Positions 1 to 7,700 of a stretch of DNA of 9,668 nt are shown here, one piece after another. The position numbers and the translations under genes are program-made. Origin of the DNA: an uncultured euryarchaeote. GTDB lineage: Archaea; Thermoplasmatota; Poseidoniia; Poseidoniales; Thalassarchaeaceae. Numbering within the stretch: position 1 is the stretch's first letter; each line of letters opens with the position of its first letter. The DNA lies in assembly GCA_937897085.1 (NCBI GenBank), contig CALCOR010000147.1:1-9668 (forward strand), in the 5' to 3' direction. The notes under the pieces are model-generated. The model had not been told where the DNA came from, did no database searches, and saw nothing but the letters and a program-made list of their open reading frames with translations.

Positions 1-334
1 CCAGCCGCCACGCCTTCTCACGCGCCCATGGAAGGGAAGCCGCGTGCGCCTCCAGCGGACGCAGCAATTCCCTCAGTTTGGCCAGTTCCTCCTCTCGGGT
101 GACGCCACTCTTCCTCCGGTCTTGCTTGATTTCGAACAGCCTCCACGAGCCGTAGACCAGCACGATGAGTGTCATACCACCTCCGATCAGCCCCCCAGTG
201 CGCAGACTCTGCGCTGGGTCTTCACCCATTCCTGAGGCGAAGAAGGAGACGAACGCGCCCATCGTCGCAACCATGATGCCGAGCACCAGCGAGATGCTGA
301 TGAGGTCCCTGAAGTTGACCTCGGCCATGTTCAT
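1..334 (-). CDS. Small two-helix membrane protein with charged C-terminal segment, partial
   Basis: The minus strand reads without a stop from an ATG at 334 to the window edge, giving about 111 residues of a longer protein. It begins MNMAEVNFRDL; a second ATG at 328 is an equally possible start. Two hydrophobic segments are visible, about residues 11-36 (ISISLVLGIMVATMGAFVSFF) and 46-65 (GGLIGGGMTLIVLVYGS). They are followed by a highly charged stretch (EIKQDRRKSG, then REEELAKLRELL) that looks like a cytoplasmic helix or coiled coil. I do not recognise a family. The reading frame has the composition of a real membrane protein, and it occupies the region where a longer plus-strand frame would otherwise push the DUF2085 start too far upstream. 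No good SD site precedes either ATG. The C-terminus lies outside the window. Confidence 0.72.
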   Translation of the reverse strand, partial: MNMAEVNFRDLISISLVLGIMVATMGAFVSFFASGMGEDPAQSLRTGGLIGGGMTLIVLVYGSWRLFEIKQDRRKSGVTREEELAKLRELLRPLEAHAASLPWAREKAWRL

Positions 335-375
335 CCCCGTCTCTGGGGTCCACTTCACGCTTCTGCATGCCCAAA

Positions 376-383
376 GCATATGG
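376..383 (+). promoter_or_regulatory. Possible TATA element for the DUF2085 gene
   Basis: The only AT-rich stretch in the 73-bp divergent gap is GCATATGG. Its centre lies about 28 bases upstream of the GTG at 408, the distance expected for an archaeal TATA box driving a leaderless transcript that begins at the start codon. The match to a canonical archaeal TATA box is weak. Because CATATG is palindromic it could also serve the minus-strand gene starting at 334. This assignment is inferred from position. Confidence 0.35.
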
Positions 384-407
384 CAACCGATTCGCTCGCC
401 ACGGCCA

Positions 408-1244
408 GTGTCCGACGACGGTGAGTCCACCCGTAGCGGTCTTCCCGACCGCCAGCGCGAAACGCGCATCGGCATGTGGGTCGGCGGCATCGCACTCGGC
501 TACCTGCTGGCGTCGTTCATCGTCCCCGCGCTGCTGCCGACGGACACGGTTCCCGAACTCTCGGGCAGAGCGAACGCCTTCGACTATGCCAACAAAGACG
601 GAGGCTGGGGTGGTGCTGGAAACGAGCCTCACCCTGAGGGAGATAGAATGTTCCACAACCAGGCAGCTCATGGGGGGATGTTCGCATGGACAGAGTTGGA
701 CCTGTTCTCCGCATTCGTCTATGGTTTCGGTGACCTCAACTGCCATCAGAAGCATGAGCGGTCGTGGTCGATCAATGGCAACCAGATGCCCGTCTGCACC
801 CGCGATATCGGCATTTTCGCCGGCTTGGCAGTGGCAGGATTTCTCTTCTCTCGCCGCGGGGTCAATCGTTGGACTATACGGGATTCGCTGCTCTCTGTGG
901 CACCCGATGATTGGGTGGCTGACTTCTACCTGAGAGACAGGCGTGCGTTGCTTGCATTCGGTGGTCTTTTCCTCTTCCTCGTTCCGGTGGCGCTCGACGG
1001 AGGCATCCAGGCGCTGACCGACTACGAGTCGAACCACCTCAAGCGGGTCGTGACCGGGGTGCCGATGGGATTCGCAGTCGGGCTGTTGCTATCCGCCATG
1101 TTCGCTTCCCGTCCGGCTTCGTTCACAGGTGGACCTGCACAGGTGCGCCTGCCGGCCAACGCTCGGCTCGTGCTGTTCGACGACGATGCAGAACCTGAGA
1201 GCGCTCCCGAGTCAGCATCAGATGACGGCACGAGCGAGGAATGA
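408..1244 (+). CDS. DUF2085 family membrane protein
   Basis: A multi-pass membrane protein of 278 residues if it starts at the GTG at 408 (MSDDGESTRSG...). The DUF2085 signature is clear: C112-H-Q-K-x-E-R-S, then PVC130-T-R-D and GIFAG (135-139), and later DGG-Q (197-201) with ESN (207-209) and a Thr-Gly pair. Predicted membrane helices lie near residues 23-43, 134-150, about 184-200 and about 215-233. A loop of about 90 residues, rich in Gly, His and acidic residues, follows the first helix. The tail is acidic (FDDDAEPESAPESASDDG). The molecular function of DUF2085 is not established. The conserved Cys, His and acidic residues beside the membrane suggest a metal or redox site, but that is inference. 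A longer frame reaches back to 165, but it overlaps the minus-strand gene at 1-334 and its extra residues look non-coding. The start at 408 fits a TATA-like element 28 bases upstream. ATG 474 is the alternative, placing the first helix at the very N-terminus. Confidence 0.85.
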   Translation: MSDDGESTRSGLPDRQRETRIGMWVGGIALGYLLASFIVPALLPTDTVPELSGRANAFDYANKDGGWGGAGNEPHPEGDRMFHNQAAHGGMFAWTELDLFSAFVYGFGDLNCHQKHERSWSINGNQMPVCTRDIGIFAGLAVAGFLFSRRGVNRWTIRDSLLSVAPDDWVADFYLRDRRALLAFGGLFLFLVPVALDGGIQALTDYESNHLKRVVTGVPMGFAVGLLLSAMFASRPASFTGGPAQVRLPANARLVLFDDDAEPESAPESASDDGTSEE

Positions 1245-1254
1245 GTGCTCATTC
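1239..1254. repeat. Inverted repeat formed by two convergent stop codons
   Basis: GAATGAG-TG-CTCATTC is a perfect 7-bp inverted repeat with a 2-base centre. The DUF2085 gene ends in GAA-TGA on the plus strand and the thymidylate kinase gene ends in GAA-TGA on the minus strand, so the symmetry comes largely from both genes ending in the same two codons. The stop codons are separated by 4 bases. No T-rich tract follows on either strand, so I see no standard archaeal terminator here. Confidence 0.6.
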
Positions 1255-2619
1255 AGGTCCGTCGCGCCACCACCTGCGCAGGCCATCGATGTCTGCTGGG
1301 GGGTCGTGGTCGGTTGCGCCGCTACCGATGACTGCCAGCCGAGCAAGACATGCATCAGCGCAGGCGCGCATGTCAGCGTCGGGATTACGTCCGAGGATCT
1401 TGTTCAGGGCGCTCTTCCAAGAGGATTCAGGATTGTCCTGCATCCACGCGGACAGTGTCTCTTTGAGTGGCCACAGCACCAACCCCAGCCGACCATATGC
1501 CTGCCAGTCTGGACGCAGTTCTGAGCGAGGGGCATCTGCCCCCTTCAGTGGCCTGTGCACCCGCACCCAACCAGACTGCTCGTGCAGGAACTTCAGCATC
1601 CTCTGAGTATGTCTGCTGGTGACCACGCGCGCAGGACCGAGCCAACGGCGCAGTTCGCTCACCTCGGCGCCCGGTAGCAGCGATAACGTTCCGACTACCG
1701 ACACCACGGTGTGCGCCAGCGGATTCTGAGGTACGTCCGACCGCTGTTGAACTGGTACCGAATCCCATGCCTTTCGGTACAAGGTGTCCGCCTGCTGCAT
1801 CACCCGCCACGGCCTCTCACCAACCAACCAGTTGGAATTGCTACGCGGTGGGGGTGTGTCGACCACATCCAGCGTGCGTTGGCCCCTTTGCCAACTCAGC
1901 GCGCTGTCGAGCAGATGACATTCGACCGTATCGAGGTCTACATTGAGCGGTCGAGTGTGTCGATACAAGAAGTCCCGAATCACCCGTTGCAGCTTCTGCC
2001 TGAGGTCGATCTTCCCTCCATCGTTGACGACTGGACCCGCCACCTGACCCCTGTCGAACGGCGCGGGCATTCGCACCTCTCCTCCGAGCAGGGAGGCGTA
2101 GCCGGCGCGAATCTGGGTCTGTAACTCATCGGTCTCAAAGTACTCCTGCTTGTCGGCGTCACGGGTGGATATCTCGCTGCTGAGCGCGCCTTTGGAGATG
2201 CGTTGCAGTGCCATCTCGGGGTCGCAGTCCACCCACACGCACAGGTCGGGCACGCAAGCGGCCGAGTTCAGTCGAGCAACCTCTTCGAGGCCGAGGTCGC
2301 CGACGATTCCCTGGTAGACCAGCGACGAGTGCACATTGCGCTCACTGATGACAACCTCTCCTCGAGCGAGTCTGGGAACTATCCACGCATGCGAATGATC
2401 CAGTCGATCGGCTGCGAACATGCTCGCCTCGTGTACCGGGCCGGCCTCACCCGTGCTCACAGCCTCGACCGCCAACTGCCCGAGCGGGTGGTCCCGCCGT
2501 GGCTCACCGGTCACAGCGACATTGGTGAATGTGAACTCCTCCGCGCATATGTCCGCCAGCATCTGGGTGGCTATTCCCTTGCCACTGCCATCTCCACCTT
2601 CCACCGATATGAGATACAT
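1249..2619 (-). CDS. tmk: Thymidylate kinase (dTMP kinase) with long C-terminal extension
   Basis: The N-terminal ~220 residues are a thymidylate kinase, which phosphorylates dTMP to dTDP with ATP in the cytoplasm. Visible motifs are the P-loop GGDGSGKG (residues 8-15), the substrate-site segment FAADRLDH (68-75) and ISERNVHSS (91-99), matching the family signature around the catalytic D/E-R. The P-loop has Gly after the Lys where most family members have Thr or Ser; adenylate kinases share this GSGKG form. Bacterial and archaeal enzymes are usually about 200-215 residues, but this one is 456. Residues ~220-456 form an extra region with no family I recognise. It includes a possible winged-helix segment (about 304-355, with SVVGTLSLLPGAEVSELRRWL) and Trp-rich helices at the end. 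The ATG at 2619 is chosen because MYLISVEGGDGSGKG begins at the canonical distance from the P-loop and is preceded by AAGG with AGG seven bases from the ATG, as in neighbouring genes. ATG 2658 would add 13 residues. It is the last gene of a three-gene minus-strand set. Confidence 0.88.
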   Translation of the reverse strand: MYLISVEGGDGSGKGIATQMLADICAEEFTFTNVAVTGEPRRDHPLGQLAVEAVSTGEAGPVHEASMFAADRLDHSHAWIVPRLARGEVVISERNVHSSLVYQGIVGDLGLEEVARLNSAACVPDLCVWVDCDPEMALQRISKGALSSEISTRDADKQEYFETDELQTQIRAGYASLLGGEVRMPAPFDRGQVAGPVVNDGGKIDLRQKLQRVIRDFLYRHTRPLNVDLDTVECHLLDSALSWQRGQRTLDVVDTPPPRSNSNWLVGERPWRVMQQADTLYRKAWDSVPVQQRSDVPQNPLAHTVVSVVGTLSLLPGAEVSELRRWLGPARVVTSRHTQRMLKFLHEQSGWVRVHRPLKGADAPRSELRPDWQAYGRLGLVLWPLKETLSAWMQDNPESSWKSALNKILGRNPDADMRACADACLARLAVIGSGATDHDPPADIDGLRRWWRDGPE

Positions 2620-2679
2620 GGCCACGCCTTCTGCACATGATGAGACTCTGAGGCGCATGAACCTCTCGGCAGAGAATCT

Positions 2680-3654
2680 TCACTCGTCTGCGTATGGCCG
2701 GTACTGGTCGAGGAATTGCGGTCGGGCGATCATAAGCAGCGCCATGCCCATCAAGATGAGCAGGGGGCCGAAGAAGATGTTCCCGCGGCTGAACAGACCG
2801 AGTCCGCAGAGCCATTGGGTACGCCGGTACCTCAAGCCGCGTCTGGCCTCCATCGCACCCGCGAATCCTAGCCCCGCAGCCACCAGGGAGAGGAAGGCGA
2901 TCGCCGTGGACAACTGCACCGCCGAAGCGAGACCGCTCTCCGTGCGCAGATCACGCTCATCAACTCCTTCGCCCACGCGCAGGGTCAGAGTGACCTCTGG
3001 CAGATCACCGGGAACCAAGGTCCGCTCGATAGTGACGTTACCTGAATGTGTGACCCGCAGCAGCATCTCCTCCCGTGGAAGGTCGGTGAACGTGAATCGG
3101 CCATCCGGGCCTGTCTGCGTACGCGCTTCGGAGGTGTCGTCAGCTAGGTGCAGCAACTCCACCTGCACCCCTTCTACCGGCTCACCGCCGCTGCTGTTCT
3201 GCGCATCAAGATCGGTCAACACGAGCCCATGCAGGTCGACGGATTGCTGAGCCTCGAACAGCGGACTTGAGATCAGGTCGCGCGGGTCCGAGGAGACGAG
3301 CAACATCCCGCTCGACACACCCAACAGGCTCCCTACGACAACCAGCAGCACCGCCAGGTTGCGCACCCAGTCCTCCTCAGCTCGTTCTCGGAGGGCAGCG
3401 GGGAGACGTGCCATGGTCGCATCTTCGCCCTGCTCAATCGCCTTGCGGGCTCGCTCACGGTTCAGAGCGCGCTGGCGAGCAACCCTGCGTCTGCGACGCT
3501 GGATCCGATCCATCAAGCCGTCCGACGAATCGCTGTCATCCGGGTCATCAACATCGTCGTCATCATCGAATTCGACGCCATCTTCCTCTAGTTGCGAGCG
3601 CACCTTACCACGAAGCTCATCGAGGCGGCGCTGGCGGTCGTCATCGTCGCTCAT
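2680..3654 (-). CDS. Membrane protein with carboxypeptidase-regulatory-like extracytoplasmic domain
   Basis: Protein of 324 residues. The N-terminus is cytoplasmic-looking and strongly charged: an acidic run (about 30-45, DDDDDVDDPDD) followed by a basic run (RRRRR at 53-57) and Arg-rich helix. Transmembrane helices lie near 99-120, 247-269 and 294-310. Between the first two is a beta-rich domain (about 141-215) of the carboxypeptidase regulatory-like type. It has the GLVLTD opening, a variable insert, EGVQVELL, then TGPDGRFTFTDLP and a final RVTHSG strand. Such domains are structural or binding modules, so no enzymatic activity is implied. The start at 3654 is supported by a strong SD (GGAGGG at 3666-3661) and by a 4-base ATGA overlap with the stop of the upstream cyclotransferase gene, which implies translational coupling. 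An in-frame ATG at 3738 lies inside that upstream gene and is rejected. Its role is unknown. Tight linkage to the cyclotransferase suggests a partner, perhaps presenting or binding its substrates. Confidence 0.86.
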   Translation of the reverse strand: MSDDDDRQRRLDELRGKVRSQLEEDGVEFDDDDDVDDPDDSDSSDGLMDRIQRRRRRVARQRALNRERARKAIEQGEDATMARLPAALRERAEEDWVRNLAVLLVVVGSLLGVSSGMLLVSSDPRDLISSPLFEAQQSVDLHGLVLTDLDAQNSSGGEPVEGVQVELLHLADDTSEARTQTGPDGRFTFTDLPREEMLLRVTHSGNVTIERTLVPGDLPEVTLTLRVGEGVDERDLRTESGLASAVQLSTAIAFLSLVAAGLGFAGAMEARRGLRYRRTQWLCGLGLFSRGNIFFGPLLILMGMALLMIARPQFLDQYRPYADE

Positions 3655-4649
3655 CGGCCACCCTCCGTGGGTGCGCGAGTCGCGGGCGGGTTGTGAATGC
3701 GACGCCGACTTGCGGAGCCGGGAGTGCCGCTCGTCCACAAGAGCAGGATGAGCAGGGTCAACGGAATACCTAGCAAGACCGACAATGAGAGCACCTCCGC
3801 GCGCGGTGGTGAACTGGGCGCACCCGTCGCTGACTCCGGATCGGTGTCGTGATCTTCGACCGGTTCCTGATTCAACTCGAATCTCACCAAGTGCATCGAG
3901 GTCCAGTTCTTGCCCGTGACCAGGAAGGCGTCATGCTCAGCGACGTAGGCGATGCCGTTCAGGACATTGTTGAATCGGCCTGACCTCGATTCAGCCAACT
4001 GTGATGCGTCTACTGTGAACTCCACCGCTCCCGAAGTAGAGTTGATCGCCAGGATCAAGTCACTACCCCAGACGTTCGCGTAGATCGTCCCCCCGTCACA
4101 CTCCAACTCGTTGAGCCCGTCCGTCTGCTGACCGTCGAGAGTGACGAGGAGAGTGCTCTGGACAGTGAAGTCGGATGGGTCCCTGAAAGCGAGCTCGGAA
4201 GTGCCGTTAGACATCACCAGAGAGGTTCCATCGTTACACAGACCCCAGCCCTCACCGGAATAGGTGTGATTGCCGATGACCTCGAAGGTCTCGATGTCGA
4301 AGATGAGAGCGATTCCTTCCTTCCAGGTCAGCATCACGATGGTGTCTCCGACAACGGTGATGCCCTCGCCGAACAGGCTCTCATCGAGCAGCGTCTGACG
4401 GAGTACCTCGCCGCTCGATGAATCCACCTCCCTGAGACTGGAATATCCGTACAGGCCAGTGCTCTCGTACAGGGAGCCATTGTGCATCTCCAACCCCTGA
4501 GTGAATGCCCACTCATCATGGGGATGAGACGAAATGACGTGCAACTCAGCCGCTTCTGAGTCACCTTCCACAGAGGCCGGAGTTAGGGTGAGAAACAAGA
4601 CGACAATAAGGACCGTTAAGACGCGCGGCGCCATGGTGGGCCGAATCAT
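3651..4649 (-). CDS. Glutaminyl-peptide cyclotransferase (plant/bacterial type), membrane-anchored
   Basis: Catalyses cyclisation of N-terminal glutamine of peptides and proteins to pyroglutamate, releasing ammonia. The beta-propeller family (glutamine cyclotransferase, as in papaya latex and bacteria) is recognised from a near-complete set of motifs in order: FTQGLE (49-54), LYESTGLYG then SSLR, FGEGIT (93-98), LTW (107-109), GEGWGL (132-137), LNELE (179-183), ANVW (191-194), NGIA (231-234) and TGKNW (245-249). The Glu, Trp, Asn and Lys positions considered catalytic in the papaya enzyme all appear present. The N-terminus is a signal peptide (VLTVLIVVLFLTLTPASVEG). A second hydrophobic segment at about 286-305, after a Pro-rich linker, is followed by Arg-rich residues. 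The catalytic domain is therefore probably outside the cell, tethered by its C-terminus. The frame extends to ATG 4667, but a TATA-like element at 4673-4680 would then be only six bases away. ATG 4649 lies about 28 bases from it and fits a leaderless mRNA. ATG 4634 is a further alternative. It is the first gene of the minus-strand set. Confidence 0.93.
   Translation of the reverse strand: MIRPTMAPRVLTVLIVVLFLTLTPASVEGDSEAAELHVISSHPHDEWAFTQGLEMHNGSLYESTGLYGYSSLREVDSSSGEVLRQTLLDESLFGEGITVVGDTIVMLTWKEGIALIFDIETFEVIGNHTYSGEGWGLCNDGTSLVMSNGTSELAFRDPSDFTVQSTLLVTLDGQQTDGLNELECDGGTIYANVWGSDLILAINSTSGAVEFTVDASQLAESRSGRFNNVLNGIAYVAEHDAFLVTGKNWTSMHLVRFELNQEPVEDHDTDPESATGAPSSPPRAEVLSLSVLLGIPLTLLILLLWTSGTPGSASRRRIHNPPATRAPTEGGR
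3661..3666 (-). promoter_or_regulatory. Ribosome binding site GGAGGG for the regulatory-like-domain gene
   Basis: GGAGGG on the minus strand ends six bases before the ATG at 3654. It is complementary to the anti-SD core (CCUCC) of 16S rRNA and decides that start over the upstream in-frame ATG. The AGG core lies exactly seven bases from the ATG. The site is inside the end of the cyclotransferase coding sequence. Confidence 0.75.
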
Positions 4650-4672
4650 GTACGAACCATGCTCCATGGTGT

Positions 4673-4680
4673 CTTAAATA
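4673..4680. promoter_or_regulatory. TATA-like element in the divergent promoter region
   Basis: CTTAAATA on the plus strand, TATTTAAG on the minus strand, is the only clear TATA-like sequence between the divergent cyclotransferase and metallopeptidase genes. On the minus strand its centre is about 28 bases from ATG 4649, as expected for a leaderless start. On the plus strand a start of transcription about 26 bases away falls near 4703, giving a 5' leader of about 36 bases for the metallopeptidase. One element could therefore serve both directions. No clear purine-rich BRE is visible on either side. This is inferred from position and sequence only. Confidence 0.6.
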
Positions 4681-4700
4681 GGTCATTCGAGTGCTCTCAA

Positions 4701-4726
4701 CGTGAGCATACGTAGTATGCGTCACG
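4701..4726. repeat. Inverted repeat upstream of the metallopeptidase gene
   Basis: CGTGA-GCATAC (4701-4711), a GTA centre (4712-4714), and GTATGC-G-TCACG (4715-4726) pair over 11 bp with a single bulged G at 4721. The inner 6-bp arms are perfect. It lies between the TATA-like element and the SD site and ends 12 bases before the ATG at 4739. It could be an operator for a dimeric regulator, overlapping the expected transcription start, or a hairpin at the 5' end of the mRNA next to the ribosome site. The bulge and the 3-base loop make an RNA hairpin possible, while the perfect inner arms favour a protein site. Both functions are inferred. Confidence 0.6.
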
Positions 4727-4727
4727 T

Positions 4728-4734
4728 AAGGTGA
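4728..4734 (+). promoter_or_regulatory. Ribosome binding site AAGGTGA of the metallopeptidase gene
   Basis: AAGGTGA matches the complement of the archaeal 16S 3' end (GGAGGTGA) over AGGTGA and is four bases from the ATG at 4739, with AGG seven bases away. Its presence implies that this gene is translated from a leadered mRNA, unlike the divergent cyclotransferase. Confidence 0.65.
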
Positions 4735-4738
4735 CCGG

Positions 4739-7700
4739 ATGCCTGAACTCACATTGAACTCAACGCCACGCCAAGCACTGCTGCTGACTCTGGTCATGGT
4801 GGTCGCGGCGCTCTCGCCACTGTTCGCGGCAGCCGAGGCAGAACAGTCGGGATGGGTGGACCCCGGGGGCGTCGTGTATGGGGATTTAGTGGATTTCGAT
4901 GGGGCAACGATGGGTAAGCAGTATCTGTTCGTCGATGAAGAAGAACCTGTCTGGTCCGCCACCCGATTCATGAAGTTCGCGTGGGCTGATGCCGGATATC
5001 CGGACCTGTTCCTTCCGTTCGCCCCTGAGAATGTCGCCCCGATGTCCAGCAGGAGCAACCATTGCGTGCCCTATCAGGAAGGACAGACGCTCACCGTGCC
5101 CATCAGCGGAGGACAGGTAGCGGTCACGGTCGAGAAGGTGACGACAACGGCGGCCTTCTTGGTAGAGAGTTCTCAGACGATTCCATCATCGACGTTGAAC
5201 AACTTCGCCTCGACTTGGGATTCCACCATTTACCCGGTGGACACGCAGTACTTCGGAGCCGCTCCCGATGTGGACAACAACTGCCAGATCGAGATCATCA
5301 TCTACAACATCGACGGTGGTGGCAACACTGGTGGCTACTTCTCACCCGGGCTGTCCGGTCAGCGAGAGTCGCTGTTCGTCGATGTGGCTGACCTGGGCTG
5401 GGGCAACACGATTCTGGCACACGAGTTCCAGCACCTGCTGCACAACGCCCGCGACCCGTTCGAGTACATCTGGATCGACGAGGGCAACGCAGACATGGCC
5501 GCCTACCTCTGCTTCGGCGCCACCGGTACCGTCATCGGCCATGCGAACTCCTGGGCGCAGTCGCCGCACATCTCCGTACGCTGGTGGAACCAGTCGCTCG
5601 CCGACTACGGTGCTGGCTTCCTGTTCATGCTCTACCTCGCCTCCAAACTAGGGGGTGGACAGGCAATCAGGACGCTCGTTGCCGACTCCGCCACCGGAGG
5701 CGCGGGAATCGAGAATCTCGCCCGTAATCCGATTCCAGGATCTCCGGGTAACATCGGCAGAACGATTGATGACATCTTCGCCAATTTCACCATCGCCACG
5801 CTGCTCGACTCCAACCAGAATCCGTTCGGGCTGGATAACATCGACATGTACACCGGCTGCGGCGGGGGGCAGTTCTGCACCCTGCAGATCACCGACTACA
5901 ATGGCGCTTGGGGCAGCACCTGGTCACGTCTGGGAGACGACCTGTGGGGCTGGGGAGTCAGGGCGTACAAGTTCATCCAAGGAACTGGAGCACCGCTCAA
6001 CGTGATGGTCCAAGCGTCAGAGGTCGACTTCGGAGGTCGTCTGCTCTACAGGGACGTGGCTTCGGGAACCTGGGTGGCAGAGGAACTGGTGTTCAACGGC
6101 GGGATGGCGACCGGGTTGGTGCCCGGATTCGGCAACATCAGCGACGAGGCATATGTCGTTGTGTGGTACGAGAGTCTGGTCGATGACTGCGACTACAACT
6201 TTCCCAACTGCGGCTTCCCCGGCGGCACGGGAACCTACCCCTCAGCGACCATCGACATCTATGCCTCGCTGATCACCCAGCCCGCCACGCTGAACATCAA
6301 CGGAACGCGGCAGCACGACCGCGACCTCGACGGCCTCGACGACACACTCGAGATGAGCCTCATCGTCAACTCGACCGCCTTCTGGGAGTTGCTGGACATC
6401 GAGGTGCAGGCGTTCGCTGACAACGTGCTCTACGACACCATCCGCACACAGGTGGGCGCCGGTCAGGGAATGCCGGTGACCACCTCCGTCTGGTGGACCC
6501 CTCCTTGGGATGACGACTGGGAGCTTTACGCGGTGCTCTACGACCAGTTAGGCGCAGCGATTCAAGGAGCGGCCGTACTCACCCTGCCAACCATGTTGAA
6601 CAACATGGCCCCCATGGCCACGGGTACCCTCTCTTCGAATGTCTCGCAAACATGGCTGCCAATCCAGTTCAACGGCAACGGCTACGACATCTGGGGCCTG
6701 TCTGATGACAATATGACATACTCACACAACAACTCCCCCACGGGCTATCTGTGGGACTTCGGTGACGGTGGGCAGTCTTGGCTGAAGACGCCCAACCGCG
6801 CTTACACGCAGGTAGGCGAATTCAACGTCACACTGCTGGTGACCGATGTAGGAGGAACCGCGAGCATGGCGCAGACGTGGAGCGTGAACGTGACCGACGA
6901 CTCGGAACCCACCGTGAAGATCAGCGTGGATGGGCAGGAGGTGGTCGAAAGCATCAATCTCCTGACGGAGCAGCGGGTGCTGTTCAGCGGTCATCTGACG
7001 ACCGACAACGTGCCCGATGATTTCCTCTCGTTCGATTGGGACTGGGGCGACGGCAGTTCTGAGGGCGGTATCGGCGACTGGGAGGCAGACCACGAGTGGC
7101 TGTCAGGTTCGCGCAACGGCAGCGTCTACAACCTGACCCTGACCGTCAGCGACGGCGTACACATCGTCAACGAGACCATTCAGGTGATCATCTGGAACCG
7201 GGTACCACGCCAGATCTATGACTTGCCACTGGTGGTTGATACGCTCACGCCGCTGACGATGCCCACTGTATTCACCGACGACGACGGGACCATCGTCGAG
7301 TGGAGATGGAACTTCGATGAAGACGTGAACCTCGACGGTGGCGACCTGTCGATGGGTGATCCGTTCGATCAGAACTCCTCATCCCAGCAGAATCCCACGC
7401 CCGCCTGGCGCACTCCGGGGCTGAAGAATGTCACCGTCACCGCCACCGACAACGATGGCAACATCAGCGCGGCGATCATCCAGGTGACGGTGAACAACCA
7501 GCGCCCAGTCGCCCTGTTCGCCAGACCGGATGATGGTGACACGAACACGGTCTACGACTTCCGCAGCTCCTCATTCGACCCGGACGGGGTGTCTGGTGTG
7601 ATGACCACGATCTGGACGCTCTCCGACATGAACACGACCATCGTCAACCAGACATCGGTCATCCACACCTTCGTCGTGCCTGGCACCATCACCGTGCAAC

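Noticed and set aside
165..407. Upstream extension of the DUF2085 frame to an ATG at 165
   Set aside because: The extra residues are low-quality (Pro- and Ser-rich, no structure expected) and overlap the better-supported minus-strand membrane protein at 1-334.
222..1037. Long minus-strand open frame of 271 codons opposite the DUF2085 gene
   Set aside because: It has no recognisable motif, is rich in His, Arg, Cys and Glu as expected for an antisense shadow of a GC-rich gene, and conflicts with clear DUF2085 signatures on the plus strand.
3655..3738. Extension of the regulatory-like-domain protein to an in-frame ATG at 3738
   Set aside because: It would lie deep in the cyclotransferase coding region; the ATG at 3654 has a strong GGAGGG site and an ATGA overlap.
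4650..4667. Cyclotransferase start at ATG 4667
   Set aside because: The TATA-like element is only six bases upstream of it, too close for an archaeal transcript to include this codon; ATG 4649 fits the spacing and keeps the signal peptide.
4561..5058. Minus-strand open frame of 165 codons across the divergent promoter
   Set aside because: It runs through the promoter, the inverted repeat and both coding starts, and shows no family motif.
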